From the NCBI GenBank assembly GCA_964575255.1, contig CAZNPZ010000002.1, positions 62,001 through 126,000 of the forward strand: DNA of 64,000 bases, read 5' to 3'. The notes under the pieces were generated by a model. That model did no database searches and was not told where the DNA came from. It saw only the letters and a program-made list of their open reading frames with translations. Each line of letters opens with the position of its first letter. Positions within the stretch are counted from its first letter, which is position 1. Source of the DNA: JAEZHK01 sp964575255 (GTDB lineage Bacteria; Bacillota; Clostridia; Christensenellales; Aristaeellaceae). The translations under genes were made by a program, and so were the position numbers. This document shows, one piece after another, positions 24,996 through 33,592 of this stretch.

Positions 24996-25820
24996 GTGTC
25001 CATCATTGAAATCACAAACGTCTGCTACCATTACGGCGACGCGGCGAAAATGGCGGTAGACGGCGTTACTATGGCCGTCGAAAAGGGCGAGTTCGTCGCG
25101 GTGCTGGGGCACAACGGCAGCGGGAAATCCACGCTGGCGAAGCTGATCAACGCGCTTTTTCTACCCGCTTCGGGCCGGGTGGTCGTCGCAGGGCTGGATA
25201 CCTCCGGGAAGGACAACGCATGGGCAGTGCGCAGGCACTGCGGCATGGTGTTCCAGAACCCGGACAACCAACTGGTCGCGACCGTCGTCGAGGAGGACGT
25301 GGCGTTCGGCCTTGAAAACATCGGCGTGCCCAGCGGCGAGATCCGCCGCCGCGTGGACGAGGCGCTTCAGATGGTCGGTATGGCGCAGTTCGCGCGCCAC
25401 GCGCCCCACATGCTGTCCGGCGGGCAGAAGCAGCGCGTCGCCATCGCGGGCGTGCTCGCGATGCGGCCGGACATAATCGTGTTCGACGAGGCCACCGCCA
25501 TGCTGGACCCAGCCGGACGCCGTGACGTGATGGCCATCGCGCAGGAGCTACACCGGGATGGGATCACCATCGTCTGGATCACCCACTTCATGCGGGAGGC
25601 TTCTATGGCCAACCGTTTGATCGTGATGGACAGGGGGAAGATCGCGCTGGAAGGCGCGCCCGCCGAGGTCTTTGAACAGGTGGAGAAGGTGCGTGCGCTG
25701 GGGTTGGACGTGCCGGAGATGGTGGAACTTGCCGGAGAACTCCGCGAAAATGGGGTGCCGCTCCCGAAGGGCGTACTGACCGTCGATGAAATGGTGGTGG
25801 AACTTTGTCGATTGAAGTGA
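24996..25820 (+). CDS. ecfA1: ECF transporter ATPase A1
   Basis: A 274-residue ABC ATPase of the energy-coupling factor module, powering uptake of vitamins or metals brought by separate S components. Walker A GHNGSGKST (near residue 36), Q-loop FQNPDNQLVATVVEEDVAFG, signature LSGGQKQRVAIAG, Walker B IIVFDEATAMLDP and the switch His in WITHFM are all present. The start is a GTG after a GGAGGTG site; an in-frame TTG at 24975 lies before that site. It overlaps ecfA2 by 16 bases. Confidence 0.95.
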   Translation: MSIIEITNVCYHYGDAAKMAVDGVTMAVEKGEFVAVLGHNGSGKSTLAKLINALFLPASGRVVVAGLDTSGKDNAWAVRRHCGMVFQNPDNQLVATVVEEDVAFGLENIGVPSGEIRRRVDEALQMVGMAQFARHAPHMLSGGQKQRVAIAGVLAMRPDIIVFDEATAMLDPAGRRDVMAIAQELHRDGITIVWITHFMREASMANRLIVMDRGKIALEGAPAEVFEQVEKVRALGLDVPEMVELAGELRENGVPLPKGVLTVDEMVVELCRLK

Positions 25821-26677
25821 GGGCGCTCAGCCACATCTACATGCCTGGAAGCCCGTTTCAGTCGGTGGCGCTCCACGACGTGACGCTGACCATCCCGGAC
25901 GGGCAGTTCGTGGGCCTCATCGGCCACACCGGCAGCGGGAAATCCACGCTGGTGCAGCATTTGAACGGACTCATCAAGCCCACCGGCGGCGAGGTGTTGG
26001 TGGACGGGCAACCGCTGTCCGACAAGAATACCGACCTTCGAGCCGTGCGGCGCAAGGTGGGGCTCGTGTTCCAGTACCCGGAGTACCAACTGTTCGAGGA
26101 GACGGTAAAGAAAGACATCGCGTTCGGGCCTTCCAACCTGGGGCTGTCCGCTGGGGAGATCGACGAGCGCGTGCGGGAAGCCGCGCAGTTGGTTGGCTTA
26201 TCCGAAGAACTTCTGGAACGGTCTCCGTTTGAACTCTCCGGCGGGCAGAAGCGGCGCGTCGCGATCGCGGGCGTACTCGCGATGCGGCCGACTACGCTGA
26301 TCCTGGACGAGCCCGCCGCCGGGCTCGACCCGAAGGGTCACCGGCGGATGATGGACATTATGCGATCGCTTCATGAGCGGGGCGGCATGACGCTGGTCAT
26401 GGTTTCCCACAGCATGTCTGACGTCGCGAAGCTATGCTCGCGCATCCTGGTCATGAATAAGGGGACGCTCGCGATGGACGGGACGCCGGAGGACATCTTC
26501 CGGCTGGGTACGAAACTCGAAGAACTGGGGCTGGGGCTTCCGGAGAGCGCGGAGCTTGCGGAGAAACTCCGGAACGAAGGCTTCAAACTTCCGCCGGACG
26601 TCTGGATGATGGAACAGCTTGCGGAAGTCCTGCCGGGGCTGCTCCGGGCGAAGGGAGGTGCCGGTCATGGCGCTTGA
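25805..26677 (+). CDS. ecfA2: ECF transporter ATPase A2
   Basis: A 290-residue second ATPase of the ECF module. The N-terminus ALSHIYMPGSPFQ is typical of EcfA2. Walker A GHTGSGKST, FQYPEYQLFEETV, signature LSGGQKRRVAIAG and Walker B LILDEPAAGLDP are intact. It pairs with EcfA1 and binds the coupling helices of EcfT. The TTG start is chosen because it restores the family N-terminus; the gene is embedded 16 bases into ecfA1, indicating coupled translation. Confidence 0.95.
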   Translation: MSIEVRALSHIYMPGSPFQSVALHDVTLTIPDGQFVGLIGHTGSGKSTLVQHLNGLIKPTGGEVLVDGQPLSDKNTDLRAVRRKVGLVFQYPEYQLFEETVKKDIAFGPSNLGLSAGEIDERVREAAQLVGLSEELLERSPFELSGGQKRRVAIAGVLAMRPTTLILDEPAAGLDPKGHRRMMDIMRSLHERGGMTLVMVSHSMSDVAKLCSRILVMNKGTLAMDGTPEDIFRLGTKLEELGLGLPESAELAEKLRNEGFKLPPDVWMMEQLAEVLPGLLRAKGGAGHGA

Positions 26678-27458
26678 CATCACGCTGGGTCAGTTCTTTC
26701 CCGGCGAATCCCCGCTGCACCGGCTCGACCCCAGGGCGAAGCTGCTCCTGACGCTCTCTCTGATCGTCGGCGTGTTCCTCGCGCACAGCTATCCCGCTTA
26801 CGCGCTGTTCTTTCTCTACGTGCTGGGCGCGGCGTGGCTGTCGAAAATCCCGATGAAGCTGATGCTGAAGGGGCTGAAGGCGGTCTATTTCATCATCGCG
26901 CTGACGTTCGTCCTGAACGCTTTTTTCGGCGCCGGGCAGACGGTGCTGTTTCACTGGCAGTTCTTGACGATCACACAGGAAGGGCTTCAGATCGCGGTCT
27001 TCATGGCGCTTCGGCTGATGCTATTGGTATTCGGAACGCAGCTTTTGACGCTCACCACGTCGCCCATCGCGCTGACCGACGGCCTGGAACGGCTGTTTTC
27101 CCCGCTTGCGAAGATCGGCTTCCCGGCCCACGAGATGGCGATGATGATGTCCATCGCGCTAAGATTCATCCCAACCCTTCTCGAAGAGGCGGACAAGATT
27201 ATGAAGGCGCAGACCGCGCGCGGCGCGGACTTTGAGACCGGCAACCTGATGGCGCGCGCGAAGGCGATGATCCCGCTGCTCGTGCCACTGTTTGTCAGCG
27301 CGTTTCGACGGGCGGATGAGCTGGCGCTGGCGATGGAAGCGCGTTGCTACCGCGGCGGTGAGGGCCGGACGCGGCTGAGGGTTTTGAAGTATACGGCGTT
27401 GGACGCGTGGGCGGGGGTCAGCATGGTTTTGTTGTTCGCCGGGATCGTGCTTTTATGA
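26667..27458 (+). CDS. ecfT: ECF transporter transmembrane subunit T
   Basis: A 263-residue membrane protein that links the two ATPases to an S component. Four to six hydrophobic segments are visible. Both coupling-helix motifs are present: AQTARGADFE and SAFRRADELALAMEARCY, which dock to the ATPases. The start is the ATG at 26667 after AGGGAGGTG, overlapping ecfA2 by 11 bases. No S component is in the window, which fits a shared ECF core serving many S proteins (group II). Confidence 0.95.
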   Translation: MALDITLGQFFPGESPLHRLDPRAKLLLTLSLIVGVFLAHSYPAYALFFLYVLGAAWLSKIPMKLMLKGLKAVYFIIALTFVLNAFFGAGQTVLFHWQFLTITQEGLQIAVFMALRLMLLVFGTQLLTLTTSPIALTDGLERLFSPLAKIGFPAHEMAMMMSIALRFIPTLLEEADKIMKAQTARGADFETGNLMARAKAMIPLLVPLFVSAFRRADELALAMEARCYRGGEGRTRLRVLKYTALDAWAGVSMVLLFAGIVLL

Positions 27459-28249
27459 CGCGCCGCATCCGCATGACCGTCGAGTATGACGGAACCGCCT
27501 ACGCCGGATGGCAGCGGCAGATCAACGCCATGAGTGTCCAGCAGCGACTGGAGGAGGCGCTTTCAAAGCTCACCGGGGAGGAAACAGGTGTCACCGGCGC
27601 GAGCCGCACCGACGCGGGTGTGCACGCGCTGGGGCAGGTGGTGCATTTTGATACTGCCTCCCGCATTCCGGGCGATAAGTTCTCGTTCGCGCTGAACACC
27701 ATGCTGCCGCCCGACATCCGCGTCCGCGCGTCGCAGGAGACGCGCCCGGGTTTTCATGCGCGTTTTGACGCGCGCGGAAAGCTGTACCGCTATCTGATTC
27801 ACAACCACGCGCATGCCCCAGCCATCGGCCGGAACACCCACGCGCACGCGATCTACCCGCTGGATGAAGAAGCGATGCACGAGGAGGCGCAGTTCGCCGT
27901 CGGCACACACGACTTCAAGGCGTTCGCGGCCAGCGGCTCAATAGTCAAAGACACCGTGCGCACGATCCACGAGGCGCGGGTGCTCAGGGACGGGGACGAG
28001 GTGGAACTGCTCGTTCGGGGCAGCGGATTTCTCTACAACATGGTGCGCATCCTCGCGGGCACGCTGATCGACGTGGGCGGCGGCAAACGCGCACCCGGCG
28101 CGGTCGCGCGGGCGATCGAAAGCGGCAATCGTCTCGACCTCGGCCCCACAGCGCCCGCGCACGGGCTGACGCTGATGCGGGTGTATTATGACGACGACGC
28201 GGATGAGGCCGAACCGGAGGACGACTGGCCGTTTTCAGGATTTCTCTGA
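27455..28249 (+). CDS. truA: tRNA pseudouridine(38-40) synthase
   Basis: A 264-residue enzyme that isomerises uridines 38-40 in the anticodon arm. The catalytic Asp lies in GASRTDAGVHALGQ, and the YDGTAYAGWQRQ and GSGFLYNMVRI motifs match TruA. Its ATG overlaps the ecfT stop (ATGA). ecfA1-ecfA2-ecfT-truA is the conserved order in Bacillota, usually after the ribosomal protein operon, which is absent here. Confidence 0.96.
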   Translation: MTRRIRMTVEYDGTAYAGWQRQINAMSVQQRLEEALSKLTGEETGVTGASRTDAGVHALGQVVHFDTASRIPGDKFSFALNTMLPPDIRVRASQETRPGFHARFDARGKLYRYLIHNHAHAPAIGRNTHAHAIYPLDEEAMHEEAQFAVGTHDFKAFAASGSIVKDTVRTIHEARVLRDGDEVELLVRGSGFLYNMVRILAGTLIDVGGGKRAPGAVARAIESGNRLDLGPTAPAHGLTLMRVYYDDDADEAEPEDDWPFSGFL

Positions 28250-28309
28250 GTACCGGTTTCCCTAAATCGATCACACACGACCGATAAAATCTTTGTGAAC
28301 AGGCGCATG

Positions 28310-28331
28310 AAACGCGCGTTTGTGCTATAAT
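28310..28331 (+). promoter_or_regulatory. extended -10 promoter with a 12-bp palindrome before the NifU-like gene
   Basis: The perfect palindrome AAACGCGCGTTT (28310-28321) abuts an extended -10, TGCTATAAT (28323-28331). No good -35 is seen, which is usual for extended -10 promoters. The palindrome overlaps the place RNA polymerase would bind, so it could be a repressor site; this is inference. Confidence 0.6.
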
Positions 28332-28368
28332 ACATTGGATAACAGCTCAGTCAAAGGGAGGACGCAAG

Positions 28369-29061
28369 ATGCAGTATTCTCACGAAGTGGAGCAGATGGT
28401 CTGCGTGGCGAAGGGCCCGAACCACGGCCCTGCCCCGATCCCCGAAGAGGGCAAATGGGTGCAAGCCAAGGAAATCACCGACATTTCCGGCTTGACCCAC
28501 GGCGTCGGTTGGTGTGCGCCGCAGCAGGGCGCCTGCAAGCTGACCCTGAACGTCAAAAACGGCGTGATTGAAGAGGCGCTGGTGGAAACCCTGGGATGTT
28601 CCGGCATGACCCACTCCGCCGCGATGGCCGCGGAGATCCTGCCCGGCAAGACCATTCTGGAAGCGATGAACACCGACCTCGTCTGCGACGCAATCAACAC
28701 CGCCATGCGCGAATTGTTCCTGCAGATTGTGTACGGGCGCACGCAGTCCGCGTTCTCCGACGACGGCCTGCCCGTCGGCGCGGGGCTTGAGGATCTGGGC
28801 AAGGGCCTGCGCTCCCAGGTCGGCACGATGTACGGCACCAAGGCCAAGGGCGTACGGTATCTTGAGATGGCCGAGGGCTATGTCATCGACATCGCGCTCG
28901 ACGAGGACGACGAGGTGTGCGGTTACAAGTTCCTGTCGCTCGGCAAGATGATGGACGCCATCAAAAAGGGCGTGAACCCCGCCGAGGCGTACGAAAAGAA
29001 CATCGGCACCTACGGCCGTTACAACGAGGCGGCCAAGCACATCGACCCGCGCAAGCAGTAA
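28369..29061 (+). CDS. NifU/IscU-like iron-sulfur scaffold protein
   Basis: A 230-residue protein with an IscU/NifU-N-like domain. Conserved cysteines occur in WCAPQQGACKL and TLGCSGMTHSAAM, the latter resembling the GC-x-x scaffold motif, and the VKNGVIEEALVETLGCSG block is the typical scaffold beta-sheet. A C-terminal domain of about 90 residues is specific to this subgroup. It is found next to the GGGtGRT protein in many anaerobes, and it precedes it here by 15 bases. AGGGAGG precedes the ATG. Its exact client is unknown; Fe-S or metal delivery is inferred. Confidence 0.85.
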   Translation: MQYSHEVEQMVCVAKGPNHGPAPIPEEGKWVQAKEITDISGLTHGVGWCAPQQGACKLTLNVKNGVIEEALVETLGCSGMTHSAAMAAEILPGKTILEAMNTDLVCDAINTAMRELFLQIVYGRTQSAFSDDGLPVGAGLEDLGKGLRSQVGTMYGTKAKGVRYLEMAEGYVIDIALDEDDEVCGYKFLSLGKMMDAIKKGVNPAEAYEKNIGTYGRYNEAAKHIDPRKQ

Positions 29062-29076
29062 AGAGAGGTGAAATCC

Positions 29077-30075
29077 ATGATCCGTTTTGAAGGTTACGAG
29101 CGCCGCATCGGCAAGATCCAGCCGGTTCTTGACAAGTATGGCTTCGCCGACTTTGAAGCCGTCCGCGATTTCACCCTGTCAAAGGGCATCGACGTGGACA
29201 AGATCGTCCGTTCCATTCAGCCCATCGCGTTTGAGAACGCGATCTGGGCTTACACACTGGGCGCGGCCATCGCGCTGAAGAAGGGCGTGAAGGGCGCCGC
29301 CGAAGCCGCGGAAGCCATCGGCGAAGGCCTGCAGGCGTTCTGCATCCCCGGCTCCGTCGCTGACCAGCGCCAAGTGGGCCTGGGCCACGGCAACCTTGCC
29401 GCGATGCTCCTGCGTGAAGACACCAAGTGCTTCTGCTTCCTCGCCGGGCATGAGTCGTTCGCCGCCGCTGAGGGCGCAATCGGCATCGCCCGTACCGCCA
29501 ACAAAGTCCGCAAAGAGCCCCTTCGCGTAATCCTGAACGGCCTGGGCAAGGACGCCGCGATGATCATCAGCCGCATCAACGGCTTCACCTATGTGCAGAC
29601 CCAGTACGACTACTACACCGGCGAGCTCAAGATCGTCAAGGAGAAGGCGTACTCCGCGGGCGACAAGGCCAAGGTGCGCTGCTACGGCGCGGACGACGTG
29701 CGCGAGGGCGTGGCCATCATGCACTTTGAGGACGTGGACGTTTCCATCACCGGCAACTCCACCAACCCCACCCGCTTCCAGCACCCGGTCGCCGGCACTT
29801 ATAAGAAAGAATGCATCGACAAGGGCAAGAAGTACTTCTCCGTAGCCTCCGGCGGCGGCACCGGCCGCACGCTGCACCCGGATAACATGGCCGCCGGCCC
29901 CGCCTCCTACGGTATGACCGACACGATGGGCCGCATGCACTCCGACGCCCAGTTCGCGGGCTCCTCCTCCGTGCCGGCGCACGTGGAGATGATGGGCCTG
30001 ATCGGCATGGGCAACAACCCGATGGTCGGCGCTTCCGTCGCGGTCGCCGTTGCCATCGAGGAGAGCTACAAGTAA
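29077..30075 (+). CDS. GGGtGRT family protein
   Basis: A 332-residue protein named for its strictly kept GGGTGRT motif, seen here in ASGGGTGRTLHPDNMAAGPA (near residue 267). Other conserved stretches are SVADQRQVGLGHGNLAAMLL and CFCFLAGHESFAAAEGAIG. No membrane segment is present. The family is widespread in Clostridia and Bacteroidetes but has no proven role. Co-transcription with a NifU-like scaffold suggests it is a metal- or Fe-S-dependent enzyme. The ATG at 29077 follows AGAGAGGTG. A terminator follows. Confidence 0.88.
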   Translation: MIRFEGYERRIGKIQPVLDKYGFADFEAVRDFTLSKGIDVDKIVRSIQPIAFENAIWAYTLGAAIALKKGVKGAAEAAEAIGEGLQAFCIPGSVADQRQVGLGHGNLAAMLLREDTKCFCFLAGHESFAAAEGAIGIARTANKVRKEPLRVILNGLGKDAAMIISRINGFTYVQTQYDYYTGELKIVKEKAYSAGDKAKVRCYGADDVREGVAIMHFEDVDVSITGNSTNPTRFQHPVAGTYKKECIDKGKKYFSVASGGGTGRTLHPDNMAAGPASYGMTDTMGRMHSDAQFAGSSSVPAHVEMMGLIGMGNNPMVGASVAVAVAIEESYK

Positions 30076-30091
30076 ATTCCTGGTGTATCAT

Positions 30092-30124
30092 GAAGGACTG
30101 CTTTACGGGCAGCCCTTCTTTTAT
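30092..30124 (+). terminator. terminator after the GGGtGRT gene
   Basis: Imperfect hairpin GAAGG-A-CTGC / GCAG-C-CCTTC followed by TTTTA. Confidence 0.75.
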
Positions 30125-30206
30125 AGTGTTTGCGCAAATTTCGCTGGAAATCGGCACAGGCTTATGGTATGATTAGGAGAGGCATGGGGCGCAAGGAGCG
30201 TTTTGA

Positions 30207-31262
30207 TTGAACCGTACGAAAAAACTGATCGAAGCGATGGGGGAAAAGGGGCTTGAAGCCGCCTGGATCCTGTCGCCGGAAAATTTTCGGTACCTGACCG
30301 GCTTCGCGGGCGAAGGTTCGCTGTTTGTTGCGACGGACGGCCCCGTGATTTTGACGGACTTCCGCTACATCGAGCAGGCGGAGCGGGAAGCGCCGGGCAT
30401 CCCGGTCGTCCGCACGACCTCGGAACTGAAAGCCGAGGACGCGCTGAAACACCTGATCGCGGAGCGAAGCCTGAAGGCGGTCGCCATCGAGCGCAACCTG
30501 GTCACGCTGGATCAGTTCGACCGGCTGCCCAAAGACATTGACTACCCGCCGCTTTCCGGCATCCCCGAAACGATGCGCCGGGTCAAGGACGAGGGCGAAC
30601 TCAACTTGATCCGCGAGGCTTCGAAGATCGCGTGCCGCGCGTTTGGCGAGATGCTTGATGTGATCCGCGCCGGGATGACGGAAAAGGAAGTCGCCATCGA
30701 ACTGAACAACCGCATGCTGCGGTTGGGCAGCGAACGGGAAGCGTTTTCCACCATCGCCTGCGCGGGCGTCAACGGGTCGCTGCCCCACGCGGTGCCTTCC
30801 GATTACGTCCTCAGGGAAGGCGAGCTTCTGACGCTGGATTTCGGCGCGCAGCTGTCCGGATACAAGACCGACATGACCCGCACCGTCGCGATCGGTCCGG
30901 TTTCGGACGAACTCAAGGCCATCTACGAAGCCGTGCTGACGGCGCAGCAAATGGCGCTTGACGCCATCCGGGCGGGCGCGAAGTGTCAGGACGTGGACAG
31001 GATCGCGCGCGATTACCTCGACGAGCGCTACCCCGGCGCGTTCGGGCATGGGCTGGGTCATTCGGTGGGGCTGTTCATCCATGAAAGCCCGCAATTCAGC
31101 GCCAGGTCGGAAGACAAGCTGGAAGAAGGCAACGTGATGACCGTCGAGCCGGGCGTGTACGTTCCGGGCCTTGGCGGATGCCGCATCGAGGACAGCGTGG
31201 TCGTTACGAGGGACGGATATGAGAACCTGATCGATGCGCCCAAGCATCTGATCGTTCTATAG
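30207..31262 (+). CDS. M24-family Xaa-Pro aminopeptidase
   Basis: A 351-residue metallopeptidase with an N-terminal creatinase-like domain and a C-terminal pita-bread domain. The five metal ligands are visible: Asp pair in LDFGAQLSGYKTD, His in GHGLGHSVG, Glu in TVEPGVYVPG and Glu in GCRIEDSVVV. It removes an N-terminal residue before proline. Immediately followed by efp, as in many Clostridia. The start is a TTG after AAGGAG; a -10 TATGAT at 30168-30173 lies upstream. Confidence 0.93.
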   Translation: MNRTKKLIEAMGEKGLEAAWILSPENFRYLTGFAGEGSLFVATDGPVILTDFRYIEQAEREAPGIPVVRTTSELKAEDALKHLIAERSLKAVAIERNLVTLDQFDRLPKDIDYPPLSGIPETMRRVKDEGELNLIREASKIACRAFGEMLDVIRAGMTEKEVAIELNNRMLRLGSEREAFSTIACAGVNGSLPHAVPSDYVLREGELLTLDFGAQLSGYKTDMTRTVAIGPVSDELKAIYEAVLTAQQMALDAIRAGAKCQDVDRIARDYLDERYPGAFGHGLGHSVGLFIHESPQFSARSEDKLEEGNVMTVEPGVYVPGLGGCRIEDSVVVTRDGYENLIDAPKHLIVL

Positions 31263-31296
31263 TTTCTACTGTTCTTAAATCACAAGGAGGAGTATC

Positions 31297-31854
31297 ATGA
31301 TTACGGCTGGCGATTTCAAGAAGGGCCTCACGGTGGAGTTTGACGGAGGCGTGTGGACGATCGTGGACTTTCAGCACGTCAAACCCGGCAAGGGCGCGGC
31401 GTTTGTGCGCACGAGGATCAAAAACATCATGACCGGCGCGGTGCTCGAGCGCACCTTCAACCCCACCGACAAAATGCCCAAGGCAATCATCGAAACCAAG
31501 GAGATGCAGTATCTCTACGGCGACGGTGACCTATACTACTTCATGGATACCGAGACGTTTGAGCAGATCGGCCTGACCCACGACCAGGTCGAGGACGCGA
31601 TTCCGTTTGTCAAGGAAGAGACCAAGGTTACCGTGCGCTTCTTCAAGGGCGCCGCGTTCTCGGTGGCCGCGCCCAACTTCGTCGAGTTGAGGGTCACCGA
31701 CACCGAACCCGGCTTCCGTGGCGACACGGCGACCGGCACCACCAAGCCCGCCACCGTCGAAACCGGCTATGTCGTGCAGGTGCCGCTGTTCGTCGAAATC
31801 GGCGACATGCTCAGAATCGACACCCGCAACGGCGAGTACATGGAGCGCGCTTAA
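31297..31854 (+). CDS. efp: elongation factor P
   Basis: A 185-residue translation factor that relieves ribosome stalling at polyproline runs. The KOW-like N-domain with the modification loop VKPGKGAAF (Lys near residue 31), and two OB domains, are intact. The C-terminal signature FVEIGDMLRIDTRNGEYMERA is typical. It forms an operon with the upstream peptidase, and AAGGAGG precedes the ATG. The collagen-like protein at 4.4 kb, with many Pro codons, is a plausible client, which is inference only. Confidence 0.97.
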   Translation: MITAGDFKKGLTVEFDGGVWTIVDFQHVKPGKGAAFVRTRIKNIMTGAVLERTFNPTDKMPKAIIETKEMQYLYGDGDLYYFMDTETFEQIGLTHDQVEDAIPFVKEETKVTVRFFKGAAFSVAAPNFVELRVTDTEPGFRGDTATGTTKPATVETGYVVQVPLFVEIGDMLRIDTRNGEYMERA

Positions 31855-31899
31855 CCATCCGTCCGCGGCTTGGGGAGACGACATCGGGGAGGCGAGAAT

Positions 31900-32457
31900 A
31901 TGAGCAATCTGGGTGAGAAGGTTTCCTACCTGAAGGGTCTGGCGGAAGGCATGAAGATCGACGCTTCTTCAGGGGAGGGGAAGCTGATCGTACAGATGAT
32001 CGATGTGCTGAGTGACGCCGCCAAACAGCTTGACGAATTACAGGAAGCCTATCAGGAGCTCAACGACTACGTGGAGTGCATCGACGACGACCTTGAGGAA
32101 CTGGAGCTTCAATGCGAAGGCGAAGAGGGCGACGACGAGGACGGCTTCGACTTCGACGAGGACGAGTCGGAAGAGGGCGACGACGAGGGTGACTTCACCT
32201 TCGTTGAGGATCGCGATGAACCTGAAGAAGAGGAACGCGAGGGCGAAGAGTCCGGAGAAGACGATTCGGACGACTGCGCGATGTACGTGGGCTGCCTGTG
32301 CCCGGATTGCGGCGGCATGTTCTGTGTAGATTCGGGCGACGGCGGGGATAAACTTCTGATTTGCCCGCACTGTGGCGCGAAGGTAACCGGCGTGCCGATG
32401 GACTTTGAAAACGTCCCGATGGCGAAGCCCGCGCCGGAGGAGCCGGAAAAGACCTGA
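31900..32457 (+). CDS. CD1247-type N-terminal domain protein with zinc ribbon
   Basis: A 185-residue protein with three parts: an N-terminal helical domain (GEKVSYLKGLAEGMKI at residues 5-20 matches a conserved clostridial domain), a strongly acidic linker of about 60 residues dominated by Asp and Glu, and a C-terminal zinc ribbon (CLCPDCGGMF then CPHCGAK, about residues 134-163). Function is unknown; such proteins are near efp in Clostridia. The start is the ATG at 31900; a GTG-type extension upstream lacks a ribosome site. It ends before a terminator. Confidence 0.85.
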   Translation: MSNLGEKVSYLKGLAEGMKIDASSGEGKLIVQMIDVLSDAAKQLDELQEAYQELNDYVECIDDDLEELELQCEGEEGDDEDGFDFDEDESEEGDDEGDFTFVEDRDEPEEEEREGEESGEDDSDDCAMYVGCLCPDCGGMFCVDSGDGGDKLLICPHCGAKVTGVPMDFENVPMAKPAPEEPEKT

Positions 32458-32476
32458 GTTTCACGTATCTTTGATT

Positions 32477-32502
32477 GCCCCGGCTTATGGCCGGGGCTTT
32501 TC
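32477..32502 (+). terminator. terminator after the CD1247-type gene
   Basis: A perfect eight-base G/C stem (32477-32484 with 32490-32497) followed by TTTT. Confidence 0.85.
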
Positions 32503-32521
32503 AGAACGAGGAGGGGGCGTC

Positions 32522-33550
32522 ATGCAGTCGGTGTTTTGTTCGGCTGTCGGCAGGCTCAGGGCGGGGGAACCGGTGACGCTGGTCACGGTGACCGAGGCGA
32601 AGGGCTCCGCGCCCCGGCATGCGGGCGCGTACATGGCGGTCTTCGAGGATGGCTCCGCGGAGGGCACGGTGGGTGGCGGCGCGGTGGAACACGCGGCGCA
32701 GGCGCATGCCAAAGAGATTATGGACGGCGCGGGCGAGGTGCTGCGTTACAGCCTGACCCGTGAAGACGCGGCGGGCCTTGGCATGATCTGCGGCGGCGAT
32801 GTGACGCTTCTCTATTGTCCGATCCGGGGCGGCGACGAGGGCGCGATCGCGGTCTTCGAGGCCATCCTCGCGGCGATGGAGGCACGATCCCCCGTATGGC
32901 TGACGCAGGCGCTTCAGCCGGACGGAACCGTGCGGCTGGCGCTGTACGACGGAAGCGGCCTGATCCTCGGCGAGGCGTCGGATTCCGAGCCACCGAGGCG
33001 GGAAGTGCCTGTTTTTGAGGAGGGCGAACTTGCGCGCTTTACCGACCCGGTCGTGCGCGCCGGGCGCGCGCTCATCTTCGGCGGCGGGCACGTCTCCCGC
33101 GCGCTGTCGCCGATCCTCGCAAGCGTCGGCTTCCCCGTGTTCATCTTTGAGGACAGGGAAGAATTCACGGACATCGCACGCTTTCCGGGGGCGTCCGGCG
33201 TGAAGCTTTGCCGGTTTGACGATTTTCTGAGCGAAGCCGCCATCGGCCCGGAGGACTTCGCGGTCATCGTGACGCGCGGCCATCAGGCGGATTACGAGGT
33301 GCTGCGGCAGGTCTTATGTACCCGCGCCGTCTACGTCGGGATGATCGGGAGCCGTGCCAAGGTTGCGGCGACCAAGGAGAAATTGATTGCCGACGGCTTC
33401 ATGTGGGACAATGTGGCGCGCGTGTACGCGCCGATCGGCCTCGCCATCGGCGCGGAAACGCCGGAGGAGATTGCGGTTTCCATCGCCGCCGAGATGATCA
33501 GGATGCGGAGCCAACTGCGCGCGAACGTTGAGAAGTCATGGATTTCATAG
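32522..33550 (+). CDS. XdhC/CoxI family molybdenum-cofactor maturation protein
   Basis: A 342-residue protein of the XdhC/CoxI family, which inserts sulfurated Mo cofactor into xanthine dehydrogenase-type enzymes. The N-terminal XdhC module has VTEAKGSAPRHAG and EGTVGGGAVEHAA, and the C-terminal Rossmann-like domain has FGGGHVSRAL, IVTRGHQADYEVL and YVGMIGSRAKV. GAGGAGGGG precedes the ATG. It converges on selD and the selenium accessory genes, which points to maturation of a selenium-dependent hydroxylase. Confidence 0.9.
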   Translation: MQSVFCSAVGRLRAGEPVTLVTVTEAKGSAPRHAGAYMAVFEDGSAEGTVGGGAVEHAAQAHAKEIMDGAGEVLRYSLTREDAAGLGMICGGDVTLLYCPIRGGDEGAIAVFEAILAAMEARSPVWLTQALQPDGTVRLALYDGSGLILGEASDSEPPRREVPVFEEGELARFTDPVVRAGRALIFGGGHVSRALSPILASVGFPVFIFEDREEFTDIARFPGASGVKLCRFDDFLSEAAIGPEDFAVIVTRGHQADYEVLRQVLCTRAVYVGMIGSRAKVAATKEKLIADGFMWDNVARVYAPIGLAIGAETPEEIAVSIAAEMIRMRSQLRANVEKSWIS

Positions 33551-33592
33551 AAAAGACCGGCAGTCCTTGCGGATGCCGGTCTTTTCTATGAA
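33544..33592. terminator. perfect 19-bp bidirectional terminator holding both stop codons
   Basis: A perfect 19-base stem (33544-33562 with 33574-33592) with a GC core and T-run on both strands. The xdhC stop (33548-33550) and selD stop (33586-33588) are mirror images inside the two arms. Confidence 0.92.
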
